From Paraburkholderia kirstenboschensis (GTDB lineage Bacteria > Pseudomonadota > Gammaproteobacteria > Burkholderiales > Burkholderiaceae): DNA of 64,000 nucleotides. The translations under genes and the position numbers were made by a program. Below are positions 16,521-25,180 of this stretch, in pieces. Within the stretch, counting starts at the first letter, position 1. Every line of letters begins with the position of its first letter. Where the stretch lies: NCBI RefSeq assembly GCF_904848585.1, contig NZ_CAJHCR010000002.1:186001-250000 (forward strand), read 5' to 3'. The notes under the pieces are model-generated. The model was not told the origin of the DNA and did not search any database. It saw nothing but the letters and a program-made list of their open reading frames with translations.

Positions 16521-18125
16521 TCAGGTGAGCGCATTGCCGCTCGCACACTGAGCCGCGAGCGCCCTTCTGTCGATCTTCCCGTTAGCGTTCAGCGGCATTG
16601 CATCGAGCGCGATGACTCGCTGCGGCACCGCGTAGGCCGGCAGGCGCTGACGGCACGCCTGCAGAATCTGCGCGGCGTCGATCCGCGTGTGCGTCACGAA
16701 CGCAAGCAAGCCGTGCGCGCGGCCCGTTTCATCGACGGGCCATGCGATCACCGCGCAAAGCGCGGCGCGGCTACTGGTCTGAACCACGTGCTCGACTTCC
16801 TCGATCTCGATGCGGTTGCCGCGAATCTTCACTTGCGTATCGAGACGGCCTTGAAAGACGATGCCGTCTCGCGCCACCTCGCGTGCGGCGTCACCGCTTC
16901 TGTACCAATGCGATGAATGCAAGCCCGCGTAGCGCCTCGTAACGAACCGGCGATTGTTCGGTTCGTCCGCGCGCAGGTAGCCTGCCGCGACCTGCGGGCC
17001 GCCGATCAGCAATTCCCCGCTCTCGCCTTGAGCGACCGGCTGCAGGGTTGCATCGACGATCAGCAGTTCCATGCCGGGCACGGCTTGGCCAAGCGGCATG
17101 ACGGCGTGCGTCGCATCGGCGAGAAATTGCGGCGTGACTTCGAAAGCGGAGCACGCGACGGTTGTTTCCGTCGGTCCATAGACGTTGAAAATGCGGCTCT
17201 TCGGCGCCGCCTTCTGCCACGCCTGCGCGAGTGAAACGGGCAGCGGTTCGCCGCCGAAGCACGTCACGCGCAGGCTCACGAATTCGTTGGGCGGGAGCTT
17301 GCGAAACTGCTGCATGAAGGCGGCCACTGAGGGCACGCTGTTCCAATGCGTGATCGCATGTTCTCGAATGAAAGCCGCGTTGTAGATCGGCTCGGTCGTT
17401 TTCGGCACGTACAGGCAAGCGCCGTTCGCCCAGCACACGAACATGTCGTGCACCGAAGGATCGAAGGACAGCTCGCAAAATTGCGCATAGCGTGCATCAG
17501 GCAGCCGGCCGAGCAACTGAAGTTGCGCTGTGACGTATGCGCAGGCGTTCGCATGCGAGATCGCCACGCCTTTCGGCGCGCCGGTGGACCCCGACGTGAA
17601 GAGCACATAGGCGTGATCGTGCAGCGCGCGTTGAGCGGCGTGTGGCGGCGCGACGGCCAATGCGCCCGGCAGTCGCGGCAGATCCGCCACGCGGCGATGT
17701 GCCGGGGAGTCGTCCATGCCGCTGAGATCTTTTTCATCGTCGATGAAAAAGATCTTCGGGCACTCGTCTATCAGCATGAGCACATCGTCGAGCAGAGCCG
17801 TGCAGCGGCGGTCGACCAGCAGCACGGGCGCCTTCGACTGCTCGACGGCCGCCGCGATACGGGCGGCGGGCAGCGTCGGATTGAGCGGCACGTAGGCGAA
17901 GCCCGCCTTCACGATGCCGAGCAAGCCCGCATAGGCGGCCACGCTGCGGTGTGCGAAAAGCAGACAGCGGCGAGCGCCGCCGGCGGGCATCGCGGATGTC
18001 AGTCCCGCCGCTATACGGCTCGCACGCGAAGCGAGTTCGCCATAGCAATACAAGTGTTCATCGACCCATAACGCGGGCCGCTCGGGCTCGCTCGCGGCAG
18101 TGTCGAAGAAAAAGGAATCCAGCAT
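16521..18125 (-). CDS. Free-standing adenylation enzyme (AMP-forming ligase, NRPS-A-domain type)
   Basis: A 534-residue AMP-forming ligase with all adenylation core motifs: A3 YVLFTSGSTGAPKGVAIS (~residues 173-190), A5 NVYGPTETTV, A7 YRSGDAAR, A8 GRLDTQVKIRGNRIEIEEVE and the catalytic A10 lysine in NGKIDRRAL. It activates a carboxylic or amino acid as the acyl-adenylate and should pass it to the carrier protein encoded next. A4 (FDPSVHDMFVCWANGACLYV) fits both amino-acid A-domains and the 'acyl-CoA ligase, exosortase A system-associated' family. No condensation or thioesterase domain is attached. It is the first gene of the three-gene operon; its promoter must lie in the 600 bases upstream. 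Confidence 0.88.
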   Translation of the reverse strand: MLDSFFFDTAASEPERPALWVDEHLYCYGELASRASRIAAGLTSAMPAGGARRCLLFAHRSVAAYAGLLGIVKAGFAYVPLNPTLPAARIAAAVEQSKAPVLLVDRRCTALLDDVLMLIDECPKIFFIDDEKDLSGMDDSPAHRRVADLPRLPGALAVAPPHAAQRALHDHAYVLFTSGSTGAPKGVAISHANACAYVTAQLQLLGRLPDARYAQFCELSFDPSVHDMFVCWANGACLYVPKTTEPIYNAAFIREHAITHWNSVPSVAAFMQQFRKLPPNEFVSLRVTCFGGEPLPVSLAQAWQKAAPKSRIFNVYGPTETTVACSAFEVTPQFLADATHAVMPLGQAVPGMELLIVDATLQPVAQGESGELLIGGPQVAAGYLRADEPNNRRFVTRRYAGLHSSHWYRSGDAAREVARDGIVFQGRLDTQVKIRGNRIEIEEVEHVVQTSSRAALCAVIAWPVDETGRAHGLLAFVTHTRIDAAQILQACRQRLPAYAVPQRVIALDAMPLNANGKIDRRALAAQCASGNALT

Positions 18126-18724
18126 TCACGGCCTCGCGTTGCACATGCACGGCTGCGCCGCGCACAGTCGATAACCGTGCGAAAGCGATTGTCCGTCATG
18201 TCGAAAGCACACCGCCGCGCAGCGACAGTGCGCGATGGCGCACTGCGCTATCGCAGCAGAATGTCGTAACCAGGATGAACGAAACGGCGCCTTGCAACGT
18301 CAGTTGCGCGAGCAAATACTCGTGCAACCAGTCGCTGAAGGATTTGTAAGGATCATAGAATCCGGCCGCGCCGGTATATGTACGATAACGCTCTCACACC
18401 GCGATCGAGCGTCCGGGAGAACGCGCGTCGGGCGGGCCGCGGACGGCGGCGGCATTGATCCGCTGCACGTCGCGTTCGAAGCGTTGAAGAGAAAATGCCC
18501 TGACGAAACGCGCGCGTTTTCGGAGAGTTCTCGCGATGGCTGCGGGAATACCTTGAGGCCGACGCCCGGAAACGGACGCTCGAATGGCGAGGCAGCCGCT
18601 GAGCAGACAGCACCGCAACGGCAAGGGTAACCGCCGCGCCAGCAGTGCGGCAAACGGCGCAACTGGTACGCAACGTCGATGAAACAACTGTGCAACAACG
18701 GCGCATGACGCGCCGTTTGAAAAA
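18126..18724. other. 599-base region, possibly decayed coding sequence
   Basis: No intact gene is supported. On the minus strand the frame between stops at 18394-18396 and 18196-18198 reads in part GAAGFYDPYKSFSDWLHEYL, which looks coding but has no usable start codon. The region must also carry the promoter of the adenylation operon. A hairpin at 18697-18717 may end the virJ transcript. Confidence 0.45.
18697..18717 (-). terminator. Hairpin downstream of virJ, possible terminator
   Basis: AACGGCGC (18697-18704) and GCGCCGTT (18710-18717) form a perfect 8-bp stem with a five-base loop, eight bases after the virJ stop in the direction of transcription. On the minus strand the following sequence is GTTGC rather than a T-run, so termination strength is uncertain. 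Confidence 0.5.
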
Positions 18725-20002
18725 TCAGTCTTGCACGCCGCTCTGTTTTTTGAACGCGGCGAGAATGCGTCGTTCGAGCGCGTTGTAATCGCCGCCGAAG
18801 TGATGGTCGCCCGAGGTGCGGATCACCTCGATGCCCGTCTTCGTGAGCGCGGGACACAACGTGTCTTCCTCGTCTGCGCCGTAGATGCACTGCACGACCG
18901 CGGGCGGCACGCGCTCTAGTTCGGGGCGCACCTTCAACGCCTTGTCGCTTGCGGGCATGCCGAGCCAGCCGCCTACGCGGATCTGGAAATCGGCGTCCGG
19001 CGCGAAGCCGAGCAGCGAAATCAGCGACACCTTTGCACGCAACGCCTCCGGCAAACGGTTGTACGCGAACGGCATTACGTCCGCGCCGAACGAATAGCCG
19101 ATGAGCGCGATGTGCTGCGCGTGCCAGCGCGCGCCGTACGTTTGCATCACGCGTGCGAGGTCGCGGCTCGTTTGCGCGGGCGGCTTCTCGCTCCAGAAAT
19201 AGCGCAGGCTGTCCCAGCCGATCACCGACACGCCGTCTTTCTGCAAGGCCTGCGCGATGGTCTTGTCGAGGTCGCGCCAACCGCCGTCGCCGGAAATCAC
19301 GATCGCCATCAGGCCGTTCGGATGCGCCGCCGGCAACTCGATCAACGGCAGATCGGAGACGTCGTCGTCATGTGTGGAGACGGTTTGCAGATGCGGCGCA
19401 ATCAACGCGACGAGACGCGCGCGATCGGCGTTGCCCGTCGACGCTTTTTCGACGAAGCCAGGAATCTTGTCGCGAATGATGGTTGCATCCGGCGGGCAAG
19501 GCCGGAAGCGCCGATCGAGCGTGTGCTCGGCATCCACGGAAACAGCACCTGCAATAGTGTTCGACGGCGCCTGTTCGAGCACCTGCATGGCGAGCGTCGC
19601 GCCCTGCCCGGTGCCCGCCACGATCGGCGCGAAATAGTGGCTCGACTGCGACTGCCGTTCGAGTTGGTGGCTCAACGCTTCCGCATCGCCCACGAGCTGG
19701 TTGCAGGTTTCTTTCTTCTGCGCCAGATCCGCCGCGAGGTTTGCCGCATAGCGTGCCGTATCCACGCCCACGGTCAATGCGCCGGCCTTGGCGAGCGCAT
19801 CGGCGCCTTGCTGATCGGCCGGGCTCCAGCCGCTTGCCTGCGAATAAAGCACCACGAAACCACGCAACGGACCCACTGGCTGCGTGACGGTGACGTTGCC
19901 GTAACGGCCGCCGGGAATGGTGGTCGTCGCCGCACTGGCGAGCGTGCCGCAACTGACGAGGCCTGCGAGGACAGCGAGCCTGAAAAACGAATGCAAGGTC
20001 AT
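18725..20002 (-). CDS. acvB: Periplasmic VirJ/AcvB family protein (lysyl-phosphatidylglycerol hydrolase type)
   Basis: A 425-residue exported protein of the VirJ/AcvB family. It has a signal peptide (FFRLAVLAGLVSCGTLASAA) and a C-terminal alpha/beta-hydrolase domain with VISGDGGWRDLDKTIAQAL and the nucleophile elbow GYSFGADVMPFAYNRLP. In Agrobacterium and rhizobia, AcvB is encoded with the MprF homologue LpiA and hydrolyses lysyl-phosphatidylglycerol in the periplasm. Here ATG 20002 overlaps the mprF stop as ATGA, direct evidence for translational coupling and a shared role. An upstream extension of 30 codons is open but lies inside mprF and is not needed. A hairpin follows the stop. Confidence 0.9.
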   Translation of the reverse strand: MTLHSFFRLAVLAGLVSCGTLASAATTTIPGGRYGNVTVTQPVGPLRGFVVLYSQASGWSPADQQGADALAKAGALTVGVDTARYAANLAADLAQKKETCNQLVGDAEALSHQLERQSQSSHYFAPIVAGTGQGATLAMQVLEQAPSNTIAGAVSVDAEHTLDRRFRPCPPDATIIRDKIPGFVEKASTGNADRARLVALIAPHLQTVSTHDDDVSDLPLIELPAAHPNGLMAIVISGDGGWRDLDKTIAQALQKDGVSVIGWDSLRYFWSEKPPAQTSRDLARVMQTYGARWHAQHIALIGYSFGADVMPFAYNRLPEALRAKVSLISLLGFAPDADFQIRVGGWLGMPASDKALKVRPELERVPPAVVQCIYGADEEDTLCPALTKTGIEVIRTSGDHHFGGDYNALERRILAAFKKQSGVQD

Positions 20003-22593
20003 GAACGCCGGCCTCCTGCCAGCAATGACAGGTCCGCGAGCGTGAAGACCACGCCAACCGAACCCGACGCCGCGAGATAGCGCGGCTCCCAATGCGGCTG
20101 GAACTTGCTCTTGAAAGCGCGCAGTCCGCGGAAGTTATAGAAGCGGCCGCCAAAGCGCCACACGATGCCGGCGACCCGATGCCAGCGCGACGCGAGCGGC
20201 GTCGGCTGCATGCCCGAGAGCGGCGCGATGCCGAGACTCAGCGAGCGGAAACCGGCCTGTTTCAGATGCAACGCCAGTTGCGTGAACAGATATTCCATTG
20301 CATACGGCGACGCGCTTTCCACGTGACGCATCACGCCGACTGTCGCCTCGGTGTTCAGGTCGGTCGTCATGAATGTGACGAAGGCAACCGGCTCGCCGTT
20401 CTGGCGCACCAGCATGACGGACTGCGCGGCGAGATATTCGTCGGTGAAGGCCGCGACCGAAAAGCTCTTCTCGCGCGCGTCGCGGCTGTTGAGCCAGCCG
20501 TTGGAAATGCTGCGCAACGTTTCGAGCGACGCCGGTACATTCGCCTGATCGATCACCTCGACGGTGAAGCCGTCGCGCTCGCCGCGCTTGAGCGCATAGC
20601 GCAGATGCGCGCGGTGCGAGCCCTTCAGGTCGAAATCGTCCAGCACGACATGGGCTTCCTCGCCGAGCTTCATCAGCGAAAGGCCCGCGTCGAGATACAG
20701 CGGCAAAGCGTTGGCGCGCACCTGATAGAACGCCGCGCGTCCGCCATGCGCATGCGCAAGCGCGACGAACTTGCTGATGAGGCCCGCCCACTCTTCGCGC
20801 GGCCCGACCGGATCGTGCAGCGCGGCCCACGTGCGCCCATATTTGGCGTACATCAGGAAAGCCTCGCGCGATTCGGAGAACAGGAAACTCTTGTCGCCCA
20901 TCAGCGCGAGACCGGCGTCGCTGCGCTCCTGCGCACGCACGATGCGCGCCGCGTCGTGCAGATCTTCGGGCGCCGGCTTCACGAAGTGGCCCGGCGCGGG
21001 GCGCAGCAACTGCCAGAACGAGAACGTCGCCGCGAACAGACTCGCGGCCAGCGTCGCGCGCAGCGCGCGCGGCGCGCGTTCGTCGAACGCGAATTGCCAC
21101 CACAGGTCGTCCGTATAAGGAACGTCGCGAAAAGCGAACAGCATGACCCAGGTGGCGAGCATCAGCACCATCGCAACCGACACGAGCCAGCCGGCCGTGA
21201 AGCGCTCCGCAAACAGCGACGAATGACGATTGAAACGCCGGCGCGTTGCGAGCAGCAGCACGATCAGCGTGCACAGCACGCCCGCTTCGACGAATGCGAG
21301 ACCCTTGGTCAACGACAGCGCGAGACTCAGCACGGCAAGAGCCAGGGTCATCCACCACGCGGCGTCGAGACGCCGCAGCAGCCCGCGCGCGACGAACAGC
21401 AACAGCACGCCGAGCACACTGCACAGCATCTGCGAGCTTTCCAGAACCCACAGCGGCAGCACGTCGCGCAGAATATGAAGACGATGCCAGAACGCGGGCG
21501 TTGCGCTGGAGATCACCAGCATGCCGCCGACCACGAACGTGACGAGGCTCAGGAACAGCGGCGCAAGTTTCGACGCGCCCGCCGCGTGCCGCAACGGCAG
21601 GCGGCCTTTCAACGCGCGGCCTTCGAAACCGGCGAGCAACGCAGCCGACACGACGAGCGGCACGCCGAAATAAATCGCGCGATAAGCGAGCAGCGCGGCG
21701 ACCATCTGCTGCGTGGCCACACTGCCGTTCAGCGTGAACACCATTGCTGCTTCGAATACGCCGACGCCGCCGGGCGTATGGCCGATCATGCCAAGCAGCA
21801 TGGCCGCGGCATAGACGGTAATGAAGGTGACGAAGCTCACGTCGGCGTGCGGCAGCAGCGCCCACAACGCGAGGCCGGCGGCGACCACATCGACGGCCGC
21901 AAGCCCCACCTGTTCGAGCAGATCGCGGCGCGCGGGAATGTCGAACGACAGCCACTGCCAGCGCGTGCGGATCGCGCGTGTTTCGACGCGGCATGCGGCG
22001 CACAGCAGGCCAAGCGCAACGAGCAGCAATGCGCCTACCCAGCGCACGGTGGCAGGCGGGAGATGCAGCATCGCTGCGAGCGTGCCGCCCACGCACACCA
22101 TGCCGAGCGCCGTCATCAGCACGAGCGCAAGCGCCAGCGAGACGCTCGTGAATACGGTCATGCGGCCGATCTGTGCGGGCGTGATACTCGCCACGCCGTA
22201 CACGCGGGCGCGCACCGCGCCGCCCGTCAATGCGCCGAAGCCGGTGGCATTGCCAAGCGCGGAGCCCGCGGTGGCCCCGATCCAGAGCGCTACGCGAGGC
22301 ACAGCCGCGCCCAGATAGCGCAGGCCGACTGCATCGCGACCGACCAGCGCCACGTAGCTAAGCGCGGTGGCGGCGAGCGCGGCGGTCCACTCGCCGGCCG
22401 TCAGCCGACGCAACTCGTGCATGACCGAGCGGTAATCCACCGCCTGCGACAGATGCTGGAGCACGACGAGCAGCAGCGCGCAGATTGCGAGCGCGAAAAC
22501 GGGCGAGAGTAATCCCCTGAAGCGAGGCGTCTTCGATGCACGAACGAACATCGCGCCTACCCGGCCGAAATTATTCTTATATCGATGGAACAT
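19999..22593 (-). CDS. mprF: Phosphatidylglycerol lysyltransferase / flippase MprF
   Basis: A ~864-residue membrane protein of full MprF length. The N-terminal two thirds hold about 12-14 transmembrane helices of the flippase module (LLVVLQHLSQAVDYRSVMHE, then LTGGAVRARVYGVASITPAQ, typical of the UPF0104/LPG-synthase-TM family). The C-terminal ~300 residues are the DUF2156 aminoacyl-transferase module (SDAGLALMGDKSFLFSESRE, YALKRGERDGFTVEV, SLGIAPLSGM). It transfers lysine or another amino acid from tRNA to phosphatidylglycerol, lowering surface negative charge and sensitivity to cationic peptides. ATG 22593 is the chosen start; ATG 22551 is a possible shorter one and the open frame extends to 22683. 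The stop overlaps the acvB start. Confidence 0.93.
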   Translation of the reverse strand: MFHRYKNNFGRVGAMFVRASKTPRFRGLLSPVFALAICALLLVVLQHLSQAVDYRSVMHELRRLTAGEWTAALAATALSYVALVGRDAVGLRYLGAAVPRVALWIGATAGSALGNATGFGALTGGAVRARVYGVASITPAQIGRMTVFTSVSLALALVLMTALGMVCVGGTLAAMLHLPPATVRWVGALLLVALGLLCAACRVETRAIRTRWQWLSFDIPARRDLLEQVGLAAVDVVAAGLALWALLPHADVSFVTFITVYAAAMLLGMIGHTPGGVGVFEAAMVFTLNGSVATQQMVAALLAYRAIYFGVPLVVSAALLAGFEGRALKGRLPLRHAAGASKLAPLFLSLVTFVVGGMLVISSATPAFWHRLHILRDVLPLWVLESSQMLCSVLGVLLLFVARGLLRRLDAAWWMTLALAVLSLALSLTKGLAFVEAGVLCTLIVLLLATRRRFNRHSSLFAERFTAGWLVSVAMVLMLATWVMLFAFRDVPYTDDLWWQFAFDERAPRALRATLAASLFAATFSFWQLLRPAPGHFVKPAPEDLHDAARIVRAQERSDAGLALMGDKSFLFSESREAFLMYAKYGRTWAALHDPVGPREEWAGLISKFVALAHAHGGRAAFYQVRANALPLYLDAGLSLMKLGEEAHVVLDDFDLKGSHRAHLRYALKRGERDGFTVEVIDQANVPASLETLRSISNGWLNSRDAREKSFSVAAFTDEYLAAQSVMLVRQNGEPVAFVTFMTTDLNTEATVGVMRHVESASPYAMEYLFTQLALHLKQAGFRSLSLGIAPLSGMQPTPLASRWHRVAGIVWRFGGRFYNFRGLRAFKSKFQPHWEPRYLAASGSVGVVFTLADLSLLAGGRRS

Positions 22594-23050
22594 GGTCAAT
22601 GCGGGCCTTGCGTGGAGCTGTCGCGGCGACGGGCCGTCTGCCGCAAGGTCGCCAGTTCGGCGATTACAACTGGATAACGGCAAACAGGTTAAAAGGTTGA
22701 CAGTGCAGGCCTAGGCGCCTGGGTTTAACCTGGGGCGATTGTGCGCAACGGATGCGCTTTGCGGTGCGCTCTGGCGCCACGTCGGCTGGTATTGAATCCA
22801 GGGGGATGAAGTTTAAACGCTTATTACGTGCCGTGAACGAAGATTCGAGATCTGCCTGGTCGCAAGGCGCTGCTGTAGCGGCATTACGCGCGCATTAGCG
22901 TGCGTGCGCGCGCAAATGGACCTGAGTGCGACCTTCGCGGGCGCGAATAAAGCCAGTTAAGCTTTTTGCCGCATGTGCCGTAATCGCAAGCATCAGCCTC
23001 ACGAGATGCGACGTATTGGCCGCAAGAACGGGGCACTTGACGGGAGAACG
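22594..23050. other. 457-base region upstream of mprF
   Basis: It contains the mprF promoter side and the promoter of the small plus-strand gene at 23051. I see no further ORF with a good start, no terminator and no repeat. Confidence 0.45.
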
Positions 23051-23194
23051 ATGATGGCAGAACAGGATTGGATGGTGGCGGGCTTGTATCTGGTCGGCCT
23101 GGTGTCGACCGCGCTCGTGATGAGCGCTTTATCCGCACGAGCAACGAAAGTGCGTCAAACGCTTGCCAGGGTGCCGCATCGCTCCGGTGAATAA
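23051..23194 (+). CDS. Single-span small membrane protein (47 residues)
   Basis: A 47-residue product from ATG 23051 (an adjacent ATG at 23054 would give 46). It has one clear transmembrane helix (WMVAGLYLVGLVSTALVMSA, ~residues 7-26) and a basic tail (RATKVRQTLARVPHRSGE), so the N-terminus should face the periplasm by the positive-inside rule. GGGAGA lies just before the start and a perfect terminator follows at 23232, together marking a compact transcription unit. The frame is open further upstream to 22973 but that part is not hydrophobic and lacks a ribosome site. Function unknown. Confidence 0.65.
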   Translation: MMAEQDWMVAGLYLVGLVSTALVMSALSARATKVRQTLARVPHRSGE

Positions 23195-23231
23195 GCGGCA
23201 CATAAATACGACGTGGCAGACGCACAAAGCA

Positions 23232-23262
23232 CAAGCGGCGCAAAAGCGCCGCTTGTTTCTGT
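23232..23262 (+). terminator. Rho-independent terminator of the small membrane-protein gene
   Basis: CAAGCGGCGC (23232-23241) and GCGCCGCTTG (23246-23255) form a perfect 10-bp stem around an AAAA loop, followed by TTTCTGT. It lies 37 bases after the stop at 23194. Confidence 0.9.
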
Positions 23263-23371
23263 CTGATCGCCCTGCGACGTCTTGCGTCTTACTGCGCCAC
23301 GTCGGAACGCGTCAGCGCAGCGCAACCTCGCGCCTTGCCTTTCCAGGCGCGGCGCGCCAGCGCGCGAAGCC

Positions 23372-23524
23372 TTACTGCGGGCGACGATGCGCTTCAGCGA
23401 TGACAGCGCAGTTTTGCAGATGAAGGTTCAGCGCATGCAATGCGAGAGCGCGCAGCTTTGCGAGCCAGTTACCGTTGGTTGCGACGGTGTTGCGGGCGGA
23501 TGCAGTGTTAGAGGCGGTGTTCAT
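23372..23524 (-). CDS. Small 50-residue protein with its own promoter
   Basis: A 50-residue ORF too short for routine gene finding. It begins MNTASNTASARNTVATNGNW and continues LAKLRALALHALNLHLQNCA, an amphipathic helix, ending EAHRRPQ. AGGAG lies seven bases before ATG 23524. A promoter with TATAAT (23572-23567) and TTGCGC (23594-23589), 16 bases apart, predicts a 5' leader of about 36 bases. Strong promoter and ribosome site argue for a real gene; its function is unknown and I do not recognise a family. It is divergent from the MFS transporter gene at 23760. Confidence 0.68.
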   Translation of the reverse strand: MNTASNTASARNTVATNGNWLAKLRALALHALNLHLQNCAVIAEAHRRPQ

Positions 23525-23566
23525 GGTCGGGCTCCTGTATAGGGTTTATACCTAGGGAATAACCCG

Positions 23567-23594
23567 ATTATAGTCTTCTTATTGCGCAGCGCAA
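23567..23594 (-). promoter_or_regulatory. Sigma-70 type promoter for the 50-residue gene
   Basis: On the minus strand TTGCGC (23594-23589), a 16-base spacer and a perfect TATAAT (23572-23567). It points to the ORF starting at 23524. Confidence 0.7.
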
Positions 23595-23759
23595 CAAAAA
23601 TCAAACATGTTGCGTCAGAGTCACGGGCTTCCGGCTGTCCTGCACGGAGCGACGTAAACCGAAAAAGGGCGCAATCCGGACACGCCTTATTAACAAACTG
23701 CACCGTACAGGTGCAATAATGACCCCTTTGCCTGCGACAGCCCGCCGCAGCCTCTTTCC

Positions 23760-25157
23760 ATGACCGTCGCTGAGAAAGCCCTGATTGCGCCTCTGATCGT
23801 CGCGTGCGCGATGTTCATGGAAAGCGTCGACGCGAACGTGATCGTCACGGCCCTGCCGGCCATGGCGCGCGACTTCGGGCGCGACCCCGTCACGCTGAAA
23901 ATCGCGGTTACAAGCTACGTGCTCGGCCTCGGCGTGTTCATTCCGGTATGCGGCTGGCTCGCCGACCGCTTCGGCGCACGCACGGTCTTTCGCACGGCTA
24001 TCGGCGTCTTCGTCACGGGGTCGCTGCTGTGCGCGGCCTCCAATTCGCTTGCCACCTTTACCCTCGCGCGTTTCGTGCAAGGCGTCGGCGGCGCAATGAT
24101 GGTGCCGGTCGGGCGAATCATCATCTTCCGGGTCGTGCATAAAACAGACTTCATCCGCGCGATGAATTATCTGAGCGTGCCCGCCATGCTCGGCCCCGCG
24201 GCCGGCCCGCTGCTAGGCGGCTTTATCACGACGTATCTGCACTGGCGTCTGATCTTTTTCATCAACGTGCCAATCGGGATTCTCGGCATCTATCTGACGA
24301 ACAAACATATTGCGAACACGCGCGAGCCGCACCCGGGGCCGCTCGACTGGATCGGCTTTTTTCTGTCGGCGTCGGGCGCGGTGCTGCTTTTGCTGGGGTT
24401 GTCGCTGATTGGCGGCGAGCTGATCTCCAACCTCGACGCGTTTGGCATGTGCGCGCTGGGCGCTGTGCTGCTTGCCTTGTATGTCGCGTATGCGCAGCGC
24501 GCACGGCTGCCGCTGCTCGACTTGCGCTTCTTTAAGGTTCCGACATTTCAGGCGAGCGTGCTCGGCGGGTCGCTGTTCCGCATCGGCCTCGGCGCATTGC
24601 CGTTCCTGTTGCCGCTGATGCTGCAGGAAGGTCACGGCATGAGCGCGTTTCAATCGGGGCTGATTACCTGCGCGTCCGCATTCGGCGGGATGTTCATGCG
24701 CACGGTTGCGTCGCGCGTGCTGCATCGCTATGGCTTTCGTTCCGTGCTGGTGGTCAACGCCGCGCTGTCGGGCGTTTCGATCGCGGCTTGCGGACTGTTT
24801 TTTCCGGGCACGCCAACGTGGATCATCTGGGTGGTCGTGCTGCTTGGCGGCTTCTTTCCCGCGCTGCAATTCACGAGCCTCAATTCGCTGACCTATGCCG
24901 AAATCGCGAGCCGCGACGTCGGGCGCGCGACGAGCCTGGGCAGCGTCGTACAGCAGATGTCGCTCGGCCTTGGCGTGACGGTTGGCGGCATCGTATTGCA
25001 GATTTCGCGTTTGCTGCACGGCCATGAAACCATCATGTGGTCGGATTTCTGGCCTGCGTTTCTCGTGGTCGGACTGTGCTCTTTTGCGTCCATTCCGGTT
25101 ACGCTGCGCCTGCCGCCTCGCGCCGGCGAGGAAATCTCACGCGGCGGCCGCGGCTGA
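23760..25157 (+). CDS. MFS multidrug exporter, DHA2/EmrB type
   Basis: A 465-residue major-facilitator drug:H+ antiporter of the DHA2 (14-helix) group. Visible signatures are the first-helix motif D1-like FMESVDANVIVTALPAMARD, motif A GWLADRFGARTVFR after helix 2, motif B/C-like RFVQGVGGAMMVPVGR and the following MLGPAAGPLLGGFITTYLHW with FFINVPIG. It is expected in the inner membrane exporting toxic compounds; substrates cannot be predicted. It resembles the transporter encoded at 30136 in length and every motif, so the two are paralogous types. No regulator or membrane-fusion partner is adjacent. It is transcribed away from the small gene at 23372-23524. Confidence 0.9.
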   Translation: MTVAEKALIAPLIVACAMFMESVDANVIVTALPAMARDFGRDPVTLKIAVTSYVLGLGVFIPVCGWLADRFGARTVFRTAIGVFVTGSLLCAASNSLATFTLARFVQGVGGAMMVPVGRIIIFRVVHKTDFIRAMNYLSVPAMLGPAAGPLLGGFITTYLHWRLIFFINVPIGILGIYLTNKHIANTREPHPGPLDWIGFFLSASGAVLLLLGLSLIGGELISNLDAFGMCALGAVLLALYVAYAQRARLPLLDLRFFKVPTFQASVLGGSLFRIGLGALPFLLPLMLQEGHGMSAFQSGLITCASAFGGMFMRTVASRVLHRYGFRSVLVVNAALSGVSIAACGLFFPGTPTWIIWVVVLLGGFFPALQFTSLNSLTYAEIASRDVGRATSLGSVVQQMSLGLGVTVGGIVLQISRLLHGHETIMWSDFWPAFLVVGLCSFASIPVTLRLPPRAGEEISRGGRG

Positions 25158-25180
25158 CATCGGCCTGTCGGCCCGCCTGT

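Noticed and set aside
20092..22512. A very long plus-strand open frame (806 codons) opposite mprF
   Set aside because: It is the antisense shadow of mprF: Arg/Gln/His-rich, no recognisable domain, and mprF on the other strand has clear transmembrane and transferase domains.
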